A DNA stretch of 64,000 bases from Novosphingobium sp. KA1 (GCF_017309955.1 NZ_CP021247.1:1699001-1763000); one strand, 5' to 3'. Shown: positions 37,226 through 46,779, numbered from the stretch's first letter. Numbers and translations: made by a program. Notes: generated from the letters alone by a model not told the origin.

Positions 37226-40200
37226 ATGAAGCAGAAGAGCTTGATGAATCGTGCCGTCCTGCTGGCGGCGACGTCGCTCGCCACGTTCGGCATGGCCAGC
37301 GGCGCATCGGCGCAGGACGCTACGGCAACCCCTGCCGATAGCGTTGCCCCCGCCGGCGGCGACGAGATCGTCATCACCGGTATCCGCGGTTCGCAGGAAC
37401 GCGCCGTCGCGATCAAGCGCGAGGCGACCTCGGTGGTCGATTCGATCTCGGCCGAAGACATCGGCAAGCTGCCCGACGTCACCATTTCCGACTCGCTCCA
37501 GCGCATCCCGGGCGTGCAGATCCTGCGCAGCGCGGGCGAAGGTTCGACCATCAACATTCGCGGCCTGCCGCAGGTGGTCACGCTGATGAACGGCGAAACC
37601 TACCTCGGCGCCCAGTCGATCACGTCGGTCCAGCCCAATTTCAACGACATTCCCTCGCAGCTCTTCGCCGGCGCGGACGTCATCAAGTCGACCACCGGCA
37701 GCCTGCTCAATTCGGGCATCACCGGCACCGTCAATCTGCGCACCCGCCGCCCGTTCGACCTCAAGGAAGGCCTGACCCTCGCGGCGGCCGCCGAAGGCGC
37801 CTATGGCGACAAGACCAAGCACAAGTTCGACCCGAACTTCAACGGCTTGATCTCGTGGCATAACGACCGGTTCGGCTTCATGGTCTCGGCCGCCTATTCG
37901 GACGTGCGCCTGTCGAACTCGCACAACGGCATCCAGGAAGGCTACGGCGCCGCGCTGCATAACGAAGGCACCGCCGACGCCACTTCGAACGGGGGCTTCT
38001 CGCCCTCGTTCCGTCCGCGCGGCACCGCCGTTGCCGGCGGCGTCGACGTCAACGGTGACGGCGATTCAAACGATGCCTTCATCGTGCCCCAGGGCTTCAC
38101 CGGCTGGAACAAGATCAACCAGCGCCAGCGTCTGGGCATCAACGGCTCGGCGCAGTGGCTGATCAACGACGCGCTGACCCTGACCGGCGACGCCTTCTTC
38201 ACCAAGCAGACCGAGCATGACCGCACCGCCGGTTTCCAGATGCAGGACGTCAACTGGCAGGCGGCGGAATTCGTGCCCGGCGCCTCGCGCGATACCGGCG
38301 CGACCTATGTCGGCGGCGATGGACGCACCTACAACATCAACACCACGCAGGTGTACAACTACGATCTGGGCAACTTCGATTCCTACGCCCAGACCGACCG
38401 CTATCGCTCGCAGTCGCAGAACTACAACCTTGAGCTGAAGTTCGACAACGGCGGCCCGTTCAAGGCGACCTTGCGCGGCGTCTACGGCAAGGCCCACCAG
38501 TACTACGACCAGAGCTACCTGCAGTTCAGCCTCTCGGACGGCCAGCAGTGGCAGCCCGGCGGCGTCGGCCACTACCCGACCGGCGACCGCGTGTTCAACG
38601 CGAACGGCTACACGGTCAACACGATCGCGGGCCTGAACTCGCTGCCCGCCGTCGTGGACTTCACTGGCAACAAGCCGGTCTTCACGCTGCCCTCGCAGTT
38701 GCTGGACAGCCTGGGCGACATGAGCAACTATGCGCTCAAGACGATGTCGTCGGAAGGCAACTACCGCAAGAACGGCGACATGAAGGTCCTGCGCGCGGAT
38801 GGCTCCTATGAAGCCAGCCCCGACCTCACGATCAGCTTCGGTGGCCGCTATTCGGAACGCTCGGTCAGCGATTACGAGTTCGACCGCGCGGCTCCGCTCT
38901 ATGCCGGGCAGGCCAGCGACCCGAACGGCTGCCTCGTGAAGTGGAAGGCCTTCGACGTGCCGATGAGCAACAGCTCGTGCAGCGCGGGCGATGCCTCTGG
39001 CTACTACACGGCAGGGCTCACCCGCCTTGCCACCGATCCGACGCTGGCCAGCATGGTCAAGCTGTTCAACCCCGGCGTTGCCGGTGTGCCGAACATGTAC
39101 GTGCTCGACCCCAAGGCGATGGACAACGCGCTGGCATTCCAGAACAGCTTCTACCCGGGCAACGTCGAGGTCATGAACCCCGGCTCGTCCTACAAGGTGG
39201 GCGTCAAGCAGATCTCGGGCTATGTCCAGACCGACTTCCACGGCGACCTCTTCGGCCTGCCGTTCTCGGGTAATGCGGGCGTCAAGGTGATCAACACCAA
39301 GCTCGACATCACCCAGTACGTGACCGGCGATCCGCAGCCTTACGGCATGGCCAACACGCTGGCCGGATCGGTCAATACCAAGCGCAGCTTCACCGACATC
39401 CTGCCTGCCTTCAACGTCGCCTTCGACCTTGCGCAGAACCTCAAGCTGCGCGTGGCGATGTCGCGCACGATGACGCTGCTCGATCTCAACCAGTGGGGCG
39501 GCGGCCTGACCCCGAACTATGCGATCGACACCAGCATTCCGGGCACCCCGGTGTTCCGCGTGACCGGCGGCAGCCAGAGCGGCAACCCGCAGCTCGATCC
39601 CTGGCGCGCCACCAATGTCGAGGGTTCGCTGGAATATTACCTCGGCCGCGGCAGCCTGCTGAGCGTCGGCGCCTTCCACATCAGCGTCGACAGCTTCATC
39701 CAGAGCGGTAACGTCATCCGCACCGACCTGCCGGACAACGACGGTGTCGTGCGCGGCCGCACGGTGTCGATCAGCACGCCGGTTCAGGGTACGGGCGGCA
39801 CGCTGCAGGGCGTGGAAGCGGGGGCCAAGCTCTCGTTCCTCGATCTCAGGTTCATGCCGGACTTCCTGCGCAACTTCGGTATCGACAGCAACTTCACCTA
39901 CTCGCCGTCCGATACCGGCAAGAAGGACCTGTCGGGCAGCACGATTCCGTTCCAGGACAACTCGAAGATCCAGACCAACCTGGCGCTGTTCTACCAGGAC
40001 TCGCACTTCCAGGCCCGCGTCGCGTGGAACTACCGTTCGGAGCGTGCCGTGCAGTCCGACTTCGGCGGCATTTCCGGCCTCGAACTCTACCAGGCGCCGA
40101 CCAACTACATCGACGCTTCGGTCAGCTACGACATCACGCCGAACGTGACGATCTACGGCCAGGGTTCGAACCTTACCGGCGAGTACGAGAAGTACTACCT

Positions 40201-40276
40201 CACCTGGAAGGACCAGAAGGCCTACAACAACGTGTTCGAACGCCGCTTCACCGTGGGTGCGCGCGTCAAGTTCTAA
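37226..40276 (+). CDS. TonB-dependent outer-membrane receptor
   Basis: The 1016-residue receptor has a signal peptide (cut near ASAQ), a TonB box-like DEIVITGI, a plug domain (about 45-175, with INIRGLPQVVTLMNG) and a 22-strand barrel ending in an aromatic-type Arg-Val-Lys-Phe. It belongs to the large sphingomonad/Caulobacter receptor group that imports oligosaccharides. GAGGAGAGGAG lies 10-20 bases upstream. Halogenase, GH3 and GH27 genes follow on the same strand, so it is likely the first gene of their operon. Confidence 0.93.
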   Translation: MKQKSLMNRAVLLAATSLATFGMASGASAQDATATPADSVAPAGGDEIVITGIRGSQERAVAIKREATSVVDSISAEDIGKLPDVTISDSLQRIPGVQILRSAGEGSTINIRGLPQVVTLMNGETYLGAQSITSVQPNFNDIPSQLFAGADVIKSTTGSLLNSGITGTVNLRTRRPFDLKEGLTLAAAAEGAYGDKTKHKFDPNFNGLISWHNDRFGFMVSAAYSDVRLSNSHNGIQEGYGAALHNEGTADATSNGGFSPSFRPRGTAVAGGVDVNGDGDSNDAFIVPQGFTGWNKINQRQRLGINGSAQWLINDALTLTGDAFFTKQTEHDRTAGFQMQDVNWQAAEFVPGASRDTGATYVGGDGRTYNINTTQVYNYDLGNFDSYAQTDRYRSQSQNYNLELKFDNGGPFKATLRGVYGKAHQYYDQSYLQFSLSDGQQWQPGGVGHYPTGDRVFNANGYTVNTIAGLNSLPAVVDFTGNKPVFTLPSQLLDSLGDMSNYALKTMSSEGNYRKNGDMKVLRADGSYEASPDLTISFGGRYSERSVSDYEFDRAAPLYAGQASDPNGCLVKWKAFDVPMSNSSCSAGDASGYYTAGLTRLATDPTLASMVKLFNPGVAGVPNMYVLDPKAMDNALAFQNSFYPGNVEVMNPGSSYKVGVKQISGYVQTDFHGDLFGLPFSGNAGVKVINTKLDITQYVTGDPQPYGMANTLAGSVNTKRSFTDILPAFNVAFDLAQNLKLRVAMSRTMTLLDLNQWGGGLTPNYAIDTSIPGTPVFRVTGGSQSGNPQLDPWRATNVEGSLEYYLGRGSLLSVGAFHISVDSFIQSGNVIRTDLPDNDGVVRGRTVSISTPVQGTGGTLQGVEAGAKLSFLDLRFMPDFLRNFGIDSNFTYSPSDTGKKDLSGSTIPFQDNSKIQTNLALFYQDSHFQARVAWNYRSERAVQSDFGGISGLELYQAPTNYIDASVSYDITPNVTIYGQGSNLTGEYEKYYLTWKDQKAYNNVFERRFTVGARVKF

Positions 40277-40373
40277 CCGGACCCTCCCCCTTTCCCCCCG
40301 CCCACTCCTCCTCCGGGCGGGGGGATCCCTTTTTTCGAAGGTTTGCGCTAACAGGTCTTCGGGGAGAGCAAGA

Positions 40374-41921
40374 ATGGCGCCAGATACAGTCAGTCAGCCG
40401 ATCCGTTCCATCCTGATCGTCGGCGGCGGCACGGCGGGCTGGATGGCGGCCAACCTCCTGGCCACGCGCCTGCGCCGCCTTCCAATCGAAATCACCCTGG
40501 TCGAAAGCCCCGACATCGGCACCGTCGGTGTGGGCGAGGCGACCGTTCCCGCGATCCGTGACTACTTCAAGGCCATCGGCGTGACCGAGGCCGAAGTCAT
40601 GCAGGCATCGCAGGGCACCGTGAAGCTGGGCATCGAATTCCGCGACTGGCGGGCGCCGGGCACCAGCTTTTTCCATCCCTTCGGCCGCTACGGTGTCGAC
40701 GCCTTCTCGGTGCCGTTCCACCAGTACTGGCTGAAACGCCGCATGGCGGGCGACGAGACGCCGCTGGCCGAATATTGCCTGCCGACGCAGGCGGCGATGC
40801 GTAATCTCATGCTGCTGCCGCCCGAGCAGCCGGTTAACGACCTTGGCGTGTTCGACTGGGCGATCCATTTCGACGCGGGCCTGTTTGCCCGTTTCCTCGC
40901 CGAGCGCGCGCGTGACACGCTGGGCGTGCGCCACGTGCAGGGCACGATCTCTGCCGCCAGCCGCGACGGCGAGAGCGGGCGCATCGCCTCGGTTGCGCTG
41001 AGTGACGGGCGCAGCCTCGAGGCCGACCTGTTTGTCGATTGTTCGGGCTTCCGCAGTCTCTTGCTGGGCCAGACGCTGGAGGTCCCTTACGAGGACTGGA
41101 CGCACCTCCTGCCGTGCGACCGGGCGGTGGCGATGCCCTGCGCCCACGGCGACGAACTCACCCCCTATACCCGCAGCACCGCGCGCGAGGCGGGTTGGCA
41201 GTGGCGCATTCCGCTGCAGCACCGGGTCGGCAACGGCTACGTCTATTCGAGCCGCCACATCTCCGACGACGAGGCGACCGCGACGCTGATCGCCAGCCTT
41301 GAGGGCGAGGCGCTGGCCGAGCCCAATATGCTGCGTTTCCGCACCGGCCACCGGACGAAAGTGTGGGAGAAGAACTGCGTCGCCCTCGGGCTGGCGGCGG
41401 GCTTCCTCGAACCGCTGGAATCGACATCGATAGTCCTCATCCAGAGCGGCATCGAGCGCCTGCTCGCGCATTTCCCGGACCGCGATTTCGATCCTTCGCT
41501 GGCGGACGAATTCAACCGCATCACCGCGCTCGAATATGCGCGCATCCGCGACTTTCTTTTGCTGCACTACTGGGGCGGACAGCGGGACGAGACGATGTGG
41601 CGTGAGTGCCGTTCGCTCGATCTGCCGGAAACGCTGGCCCAGCGTATCCGCGCCTACAAGGGGGCGGGCAAGCTGCCGCGCTTCGAGTGGGATTCGTTCC
41701 AGCCGCCGAGCTGGCTGTCGATGTTTGCCGGCTTCGGGATCACGCCCGCGCGCTACGACCCGCTGGCCGACCAGTTCACCGCCGAGGAACTGGGCGGCAC
41801 ATTTGCGCAGATGCGCGCCGCCATTGCCCGCGCGGTCTCGCTTGCGGGCAGCCACGAACAATTCATTGCCGAGACCTGTGCAGCGCCCGCTGCGCAGCAT
41901 TCGGCGCACCAGCCCGCCTAG
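40374..41921 (+). CDS. Flavin-dependent tryptophan-halogenase-like protein
   Basis: The 515-residue flavoprotein keeps every landmark of the family: FAD-binding VGGGTAGWMAA, the catalytic Lys K84 in VKLGIEF, the WxWxIP motif (WQWRIP), and E349 in PLESTS. K84 and E349 fall almost where the catalytic Lys and Glu lie in studied tryptophan 7-halogenases. FADH2 would come from a separate flavin reductase, none of which is visible nearby. ATG 40374 is preceded by GGGGAGAG. Such genes recur beside TonB receptors in sphingomonads, Caulobacter and Xanthomonas, but their role in sugar uptake loci is unknown to me. Confidence 0.92.
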   Translation: MAPDTVSQPIRSILIVGGGTAGWMAANLLATRLRRLPIEITLVESPDIGTVGVGEATVPAIRDYFKAIGVTEAEVMQASQGTVKLGIEFRDWRAPGTSFFHPFGRYGVDAFSVPFHQYWLKRRMAGDETPLAEYCLPTQAAMRNLMLLPPEQPVNDLGVFDWAIHFDAGLFARFLAERARDTLGVRHVQGTISAASRDGESGRIASVALSDGRSLEADLFVDCSGFRSLLLGQTLEVPYEDWTHLLPCDRAVAMPCAHGDELTPYTRSTAREAGWQWRIPLQHRVGNGYVYSSRHISDDEATATLIASLEGEALAEPNMLRFRTGHRTKVWEKNCVALGLAAGFLEPLESTSIVLIQSGIERLLAHFPDRDFDPSLADEFNRITALEYARIRDFLLLHYWGGQRDETMWRECRSLDLPETLAQRIRAYKGAGKLPRFEWDSFQPPSWLSMFAGFGITPARYDPLADQFTAEELGGTFAQMRAAIARAVSLAGSHEQFIAETCAAPAAQHSAHQPA

Positions 41922-41929
41922 GAACACCG

Positions 41930-44368
41930 ATGCGACGGACGCTTTCCCTTCTCGCCCTTTCTTGCGCCGCCGTGCCGCTGGCCTCGGCTCTGGCCGATGC
42001 CCCGCTGCCGGAAGCCGCCACCGCGCACCCCGACCTCTGGCCCAGGGCGCATAGCGTCGGCCTCGTTGATCCCGAGACCGAGGCGAAGATCACGAAGCTG
42101 ATGGCGCAGATGTCGGTGCGCGAGAAAGTCGGGCAGATGATCCAGCCCTCGATCGCCGCGATGAAGCCTGAGGAACTGCGCGAATATCCGGTCGGCTCGA
42201 TCCTTGGCGGCGGCAACGATCCGCCGCTTTCAGGCAACGACCGGGGGCCGGCCAGCGACTGGATCGCTACCGCCGAAGCCTTCCGTCAGGTCTCGATCGA
42301 GAAGCGCCCCGGCCATGTGCCGATCCCGGTGATCTTCGGCATGGACTCGGTTCACGGCAACTCGAACGTCTTCGGCGCCACGATCTTCCCGCACAACATC
42401 GGTCTTGGCGCGATGCGCGATCCGGCGCTGATGGAGAAGATCGGTGAGGTGACGGCCGCCGAAAGCGCCGCCTCCGGCTTCGACTGGGCCTTCGGTCCCA
42501 CCGTCACCGTGCCGCAGGACGACCGCTGGGGCCGCGCCTATGAAGGCTATTCGGAGCGCCCCGAGATCACCCGCGAATACTCCGCCGCGATGGTGCGCGG
42601 GCTTCAGGGGGTCCCCGGCAAGAGCCGCATCCAGAACGGCAATGTCGCCGCCTCGATCAAGCACTTCCTCGCCGATGGCGGCACCCATGGCGGTATCGAC
42701 CAGGGCGACGCGCAAGTGCCCGAAAAGGACCTGATCGAACTGCACGTGCCCGGTTACGTCAGCGGTATCGATGCCGGGGCGATGACGGTCATGGCCAGCT
42801 TCTCCTCGTGGAACGGGGTCAAGAACCACGGCAACAAGACGTTGCTCACCGATGTGCTCAAGGGCCGTCTCGGTTTCGAGGGCTTCACCGTGGGCGACTG
42901 GAACGCGCATGGCCAGATCCCCGGCTGCACCAACGGCAACTGCCCGCAGACCTTCAATGCCGGGCTCGACATGGCGATGGTGCCGAACGACTGGAAGGAC
43001 CTGTTCAACAACACGCTGAAGCAGGTGCAGGACGGCACGATCCCGATGGCGCGGGTGGACGATGCGGTGCGCCGCATCCTGCGCGTGAAGTTCAAGCTGG
43101 GCCTGTTCGATCCGGCCCGTCCCTATGAGCACCGCAGCGAACTCGGCACGCCGGAACACCGCGCGGTGGCGCGTCAGGCGGCAGCGGAATCGCTGGTGCT
43201 GCTCAAGAACAACGGCGGCCTGCTGCCGATCAGGCCGGGCCAGAAGGTGCTCGTCACCGGCACCCATGCCGACGATATCGGCATGCAGACCGGCGGCTGG
43301 ACGATGTCGTGGCAGGGCACCGGCAACACCAATGCCGATTTCCCCGGCGCCACCTCGATCTGGGGCGGCCTCAAGACCGCGATCGAGGCGGCGGGCGGTA
43401 CCGCCACGCTGAGTGCCGACGGCAAGGTGGCGGGGCCGAAGCCCGACGTTGCCGTCGTCGTCTTCGGGGAGACGCCTTATGCCGAAATGGTCGGCGACAT
43501 TTCCACGCTGGAATTCCAGCCGGGCGACAAGCAGGCGCTGGCACAGTTGAAGGCGCTGAAGGCGCAGGGCATCCCGGTCGTCTCGGTGTTCATTTCGGGC
43601 CGCGCGCTCTGGGTGAACCCGGAGATCAACCAGTCCGATGCTTTCGTCGCCGCCTTCCTGCCGGGCTCCGAGGGCGAGGGCCTTGCCGACGTGCTGGTCG
43701 CCAGGAAGGACGGCACGCCGAACCAGGACTTCCGCGGCAAGCTCAGCTATTCCTGGCCGAAGAACGCGGGCCAGTTCCTCAACAATGTCGGCCAGCCGGG
43801 CTACGATCCGCAGTTCGCCTATGGCTACGGCCTGAGCTACAAGGACAAGACTTCGGTTCCGCCGCTGAGCGAAGTGGCCGGGCTCGATGCCTCGCTTTCC
43901 AACGTCTCGGTCTACTACCTGCCGGGCAAGGTGCTGGTGCCGTGGAAGCTTGCGACCGGCGGCACGGTTGCGGTCAGGAACGTCGATGGTGGCGGCACAC
44001 AGGAAGGCGCACGCCAGCTCACCTTCACCGGCCCTGGCGAAGTGCGCATCGAAGGGCCGACGGTCGATCTCAGCCGCCAGAGCAATGCGATGCTGTCCTT
44101 GCGCATCGACTACCGTATTGATTCCAAGGCGGCGACGGCGCCCAAGCTGGGCATGGGCGAAACGGTCCTCGACGGCGCACAGGTCTTCACCGCCGCGCCG
44201 GGCCAGTGGGCCAGCGTCAAGGTCTCGCTCTCCTGCTTCGCCAAGCATGGTGCGGACATGACGAAGATTTCGCGTCCGTTCGTGCTTCAAGGTGATGCAG
44301 GCCAGACGATCGCCATCTCCACTGTCAAGCTCGACGCCGATCCCACCGGCGCGATCTGTCCTGACTAA
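41930..44368 (+). CDS. GH3 beta-glycosidase, secreted, with C-terminal ExoP-like domain
   Basis: The 812-residue enzyme has a signal peptide, the GH3 barrel with IFGMDSVHGN and the substrate-binding KHF (SIKHFLADGG), the nucleophile D323 in FTVGDWNAHG, the alpha/beta sandwich and a C-terminal beta-sandwich (about 650-812) like that of the ExoP exo-glucosidases. The usual Ser before the nucleophile is Gly here. ATG 41930 lies 9 bases after the halogenase stop. It most likely removes beta-linked glucose from oligosaccharide ends in the periplasm. Confidence 0.92.
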   Translation: MRRTLSLLALSCAAVPLASALADAPLPEAATAHPDLWPRAHSVGLVDPETEAKITKLMAQMSVREKVGQMIQPSIAAMKPEELREYPVGSILGGGNDPPLSGNDRGPASDWIATAEAFRQVSIEKRPGHVPIPVIFGMDSVHGNSNVFGATIFPHNIGLGAMRDPALMEKIGEVTAAESAASGFDWAFGPTVTVPQDDRWGRAYEGYSERPEITREYSAAMVRGLQGVPGKSRIQNGNVAASIKHFLADGGTHGGIDQGDAQVPEKDLIELHVPGYVSGIDAGAMTVMASFSSWNGVKNHGNKTLLTDVLKGRLGFEGFTVGDWNAHGQIPGCTNGNCPQTFNAGLDMAMVPNDWKDLFNNTLKQVQDGTIPMARVDDAVRRILRVKFKLGLFDPARPYEHRSELGTPEHRAVARQAAAESLVLLKNNGGLLPIRPGQKVLVTGTHADDIGMQTGGWTMSWQGTGNTNADFPGATSIWGGLKTAIEAAGGTATLSADGKVAGPKPDVAVVVFGETPYAEMVGDISTLEFQPGDKQALAQLKALKAQGIPVVSVFISGRALWVNPEINQSDAFVAAFLPGSEGEGLADVLVARKDGTPNQDFRGKLSYSWPKNAGQFLNNVGQPGYDPQFAYGYGLSYKDKTSVPPLSEVAGLDASLSNVSVYYLPGKVLVPWKLATGGTVAVRNVDGGGTQEGARQLTFTGPGEVRIEGPTVDLSRQSNAMLSLRIDYRIDSKAATAPKLGMGETVLDGAQVFTAAPGQWASVKVSLSCFAKHGADMTKISRPFVLQGDAGQTIAISTVKLDADPTGAICPD

Positions 44369-44382
44369 GTTCTGAAGAGAGA

Positions 44383-45618
44383 ATGCCCACCATGTCGCGA
44401 CTTGCGAAATTCGCCGCGCTCGCCCTGAGCCTTGCCCCTCTGGCCCTCACCAATCCGGCGCTCGCCGAGGAAGTGGACCAGAACCGCCTGCCGCCCTCGC
44501 AGGACCCGGCCCGCGTGGCAAACGGTCTTGCCCAGACGCCGCCGATGGGCTGGAACAGCTGGAACAAGTTCGCCTGCAACATCTCGGAAAAGACCATCCG
44601 GGACACCGCCGACGCGCTGGTCGCCACCGGCATGAAGGATGCGGGCTACACCTACCTCGTGATCGACGACTGCTGGCACGGCGAGCGTGATGCCAAGGGC
44701 TTCATCACCGCCAATGCCAAGGCTTTCCCTTCGGGCATCAAGGCACTGGCGGATTACGTCCACTCGAAGGGCCTCAAGTTCGGCATCTATTCGGACGCCG
44801 GCGCCAAGACGTGCGGCGGCCGTCCCGGTAGCCAGGGGCACGAGTACCAGGATGCGATCACGTATGCCTCGTGGGGCGTCGATTACCTCAAGTACGACTG
44901 GTGCAGCACCGGCAGCCGCAATGCGGAAGAAGCCTATGCGCTGATGTCCGACGCGCTGCGCTCCACGGGGCGCGACGTGCTGCTCTCGCTTTGTGAATGG
45001 GGCACCAACAAGCCCTGGCTCTGGGCCTCGAAGATCGGCAACATCTGGCGCACCACCGCGGACATCACCGACAAGTGGTCGGGCAAGCACGGTTATGCGC
45101 TGGGCATGCTCGATATCGTCGATCTCAACGAGCCGCTCTGGCCTTATTCCGCGCCGGGCCACTGGAACGACCCGGACATGCTGGAAGTCGGCAACGGCGG
45201 CATGACCACCACCGAATACCGCAGCCACTTCTCGCTCTGGGCGATGATGGCCTCGCCGCTGATCGCCGGTAACGACGTGGCGAACATGAGCGCCGATACC
45301 AGGGCGATCCTGCTCAACAAGGACGTGATCGCGGTAGACCAGGACAAGCTGGGCCGTCAGGGGCGCCGCGTGGCCAAGGACGGAAGCGGTGAAGTCTGGG
45401 TCCGCACCCTTGCGGACGGCAAGCGTGCCGCTCTGTTGTTCAACCGGGGCGAGACGCCGGTGAGGCTGACGGTGAACTGGGCGCAGTTGGACTATCCGGC
45501 GAGCCAGTCGCTCAAGCTGCGCGACCTGTGGGCGCACCGCGATCTCGGCGCGATGAAAGGCAGCTACGCGGCGACGGTTGAGCCGCACGGCGTTGTCATG
45601 GTGACGCTGACGCCTTGA
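44383..45618 (+). CDS. GH27 alpha-galactosidase, secreted
   Basis: The 411-residue protein has a signal peptide (cut near ALAE) and the GH27 barrel: PPMGWNSWN, VIDDCWHG, the nucleophile D172 in LKYDWC, the acid/base D263 in HWNDPDM, and a C-terminal beta domain. Some GH27 members act on beta-L-arabinopyranose, but alpha-galactosidase is the commonest activity. ATG 44392 is an alternative start 3 codons later; AGAGAGA precedes both. It ends the receptor operon. Confidence 0.94.
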   Translation: MPTMSRLAKFAALALSLAPLALTNPALAEEVDQNRLPPSQDPARVANGLAQTPPMGWNSWNKFACNISEKTIRDTADALVATGMKDAGYTYLVIDDCWHGERDAKGFITANAKAFPSGIKALADYVHSKGLKFGIYSDAGAKTCGGRPGSQGHEYQDAITYASWGVDYLKYDWCSTGSRNAEEAYALMSDALRSTGRDVLLSLCEWGTNKPWLWASKIGNIWRTTADITDKWSGKHGYALGMLDIVDLNEPLWPYSAPGHWNDPDMLEVGNGGMTTTEYRSHFSLWAMMASPLIAGNDVANMSADTRAILLNKDVIAVDQDKLGRQGRRVAKDGSGEVWVRTLADGKRAALLFNRGETPVRLTVNWAQLDYPASQSLKLRDLWAHRDLGAMKGSYAATVEPHGVVMVTLTP

Positions 45619-45717
45619 TCAGCGCCTTCATTTGCGCCCCGATGCGGCGCGAGGGGGCAGGAAGAGGGAACCTCTTTCAAGCCTCTCGCGCGTGCAGCCG
45701 GGGTGCGAATGAGGGCT

Positions 45718-45757
45718 ACGCCGAAGGGGGCGGAGGTAAAAGCGGTCCCTTCGGCGT
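45718..45757 (+). terminator. Perfect 11-bp hairpin after the GH27 gene
   Basis: ACGCCGAAGGG (45718-45728) pairs exactly with CCCTTCGGCGT (45747-45757) across an 18-base loop. It lies 100 bases after the operon's last stop codon. No T-run follows, so it could be a Rho-assisted terminator or a 3'-end stabiliser. Confidence 0.45.
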
Positions 45758-45855
45758 CGGCTCGGCTGGAAGTCTCGACATACTCCTGTGCCTCGCCTCC
45801 TTGAATTGACGGGTTTTATCTACGGTCGTGGCAATGTGGAATGTGTCCACGCCGC

Positions 45856-46044
45856 CTAGCGTGCGCGCTGGGCCAGCGCTGCGTCCAGGCTGGCGATCTG
45901 GTTTCGGGCGGCGGCAATAGCGGTGCTGTTGTCGAGCAGGGCGGTCCTGAGGCAGCGGACGCTCATTTCCCCGCTTTCCAGCAAATGAAGGCGGTGCATG
46001 GCCCTTTGCCGGCTTTCCGTAAGATCCTGAATGGTTTGCGGCAT
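45856..46044 (-). CDS. Short helical protein of unknown function
   Basis: The 62-residue product starts at ATG 46044 behind GGAG at a 7-base spacing, so the ATG at 46101 is not needed. It is predicted to form two long helices with Arg/Glu heptads (DLTESRQRAMHRLHLLESGE, then an Ala/Leu-rich helix ending LDAALAQRAR). No signal peptide and no recognised family. The clean ribosome site and amphipathic pattern support a real gene. Confidence 0.6.
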   Translation of the reverse strand: MPQTIQDLTESRQRAMHRLHLLESGEMSVRCLRTALLDNSTAIAAARNQIASLDAALAQRAR

Positions 46045-46386
46045 ATCCAATCTCCATGATTCGGAACGATAGGCCGGCGCATTTGCGTTAGGGGGGCTCA
46101 TCCGCCGGCCTATCGAAACGGCGAATGCTTGCGCGCTCGTCGTTATTTCGAGATGGCAGGTTCACTTGTTAGTTAACCTGCTTTTGCGCGACCGCGAGTA
46201 ATCGATTGACTGTTATTCTTAATTTAATTTGAAAATAACTCTCGCATTCGTCTTTGTCCAGAATTTTTGCATTGCGGCGAATCGATTTCGCCTGCTATTC
46301 CTGGATTAGACGGGATTTTATAAGCGTTTAGGGTGCAATGCAGCAATAAGCGGCCGGAACAGGTAACCACCTGATAGGTGAATACT
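46045..46386. other. AT-richer intergenic region between two divergent short genes
   Basis: The ~340 bases have visibly lower GC than the flanks. They include GCAGGTT (46156-46162) / AACCTGC (46175-46181) followed by TTTTGC, a terminator-like hairpin on the plus strand, and a run of T/A between 46200 and 46280. They should contain promoters for the genes at 46044 (minus) and 46387 (plus). Confidence 0.4.
46368..46380 (+). promoter_or_regulatory. Hairpin that masks a ribosome binding site
   Basis: CACCT (46368-46372), GAT, AGGTG (46376-46380) form a perfect stem with a 3-base loop. AGGTG is the only Shine-Dalgarno-like sequence before ATG 46387, 6 bases away, so folding would block translation initiation. 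Confidence 0.45.
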
Positions 46387-46551
46387 ATGGACCTTTTACC
46401 TCAAACACTTAGGTGCAAATTCAATCGTCATGTGCCCGATCGTCGCAAGGCGGTCTGGGATGGTTCGCATTTCCAGGGGACATGCGAATGCTGTGGCCTG
46501 CGTATTCGCAGGGAAGGTCCCGCCAAATGGCGGCGGGATTGGATTGGGTAA
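46387..46551 (+). CDS. Small cysteine-containing protein (zinc-ribbon-like)
   Basis: The 54-residue product is basic (many Arg/Lys) and carries Cys at residue 10 followed by a His at 15, then a CECC cluster (GTCECCGLRIRR) and a Trp-Arg-Arg end. The Cys/His spacing suggests a small zinc-binding domain. ATG 46387 follows AGGTG at 6 bases. Short proteins of this build occur in sphingomonads as unannotated genes; function unknown. The ribosome site lies in a hairpin (separate entry). Confidence 0.55.
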   Translation: MDLLPQTLRCKFNRHVPDRRKAVWDGSHFQGTCECCGLRIRREGPAKWRRDWIG

Positions 46552-46779
46552 ATCCTTTCGACATTACTTTCCGCTTATCGCGAAATATCGCAAAATATGA
46601 CACTATTATGATCTTTGGATGGGGTTTCGAAATAATCGCCGGTCTATCCGATCGCACATGTTTCCGTGCGTGATCCCTGTCACGCATGGCCGGGCCGCCG
46701 CCGATGGACGGCCGGATGGAGGAGTGGCTGGCGGCGCGAAATTCGCTTTTCGCGAATTTCCAAACGGTCGTTTACCGGA

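Noticed and set aside
38066..40006. Long minus-strand frame antisense to the TonB receptor
   Set aside because: It is a codon-bias shadow; the receptor on the plus strand has signal peptide, plug and barrel features.
46421..46687. An 88-codon minus-strand frame opposite the small Cys-rich gene
   Set aside because: Its product has no pattern and no ribosome site, while the plus-strand 54-codon gene has both a ribosome site and a Cys cluster.
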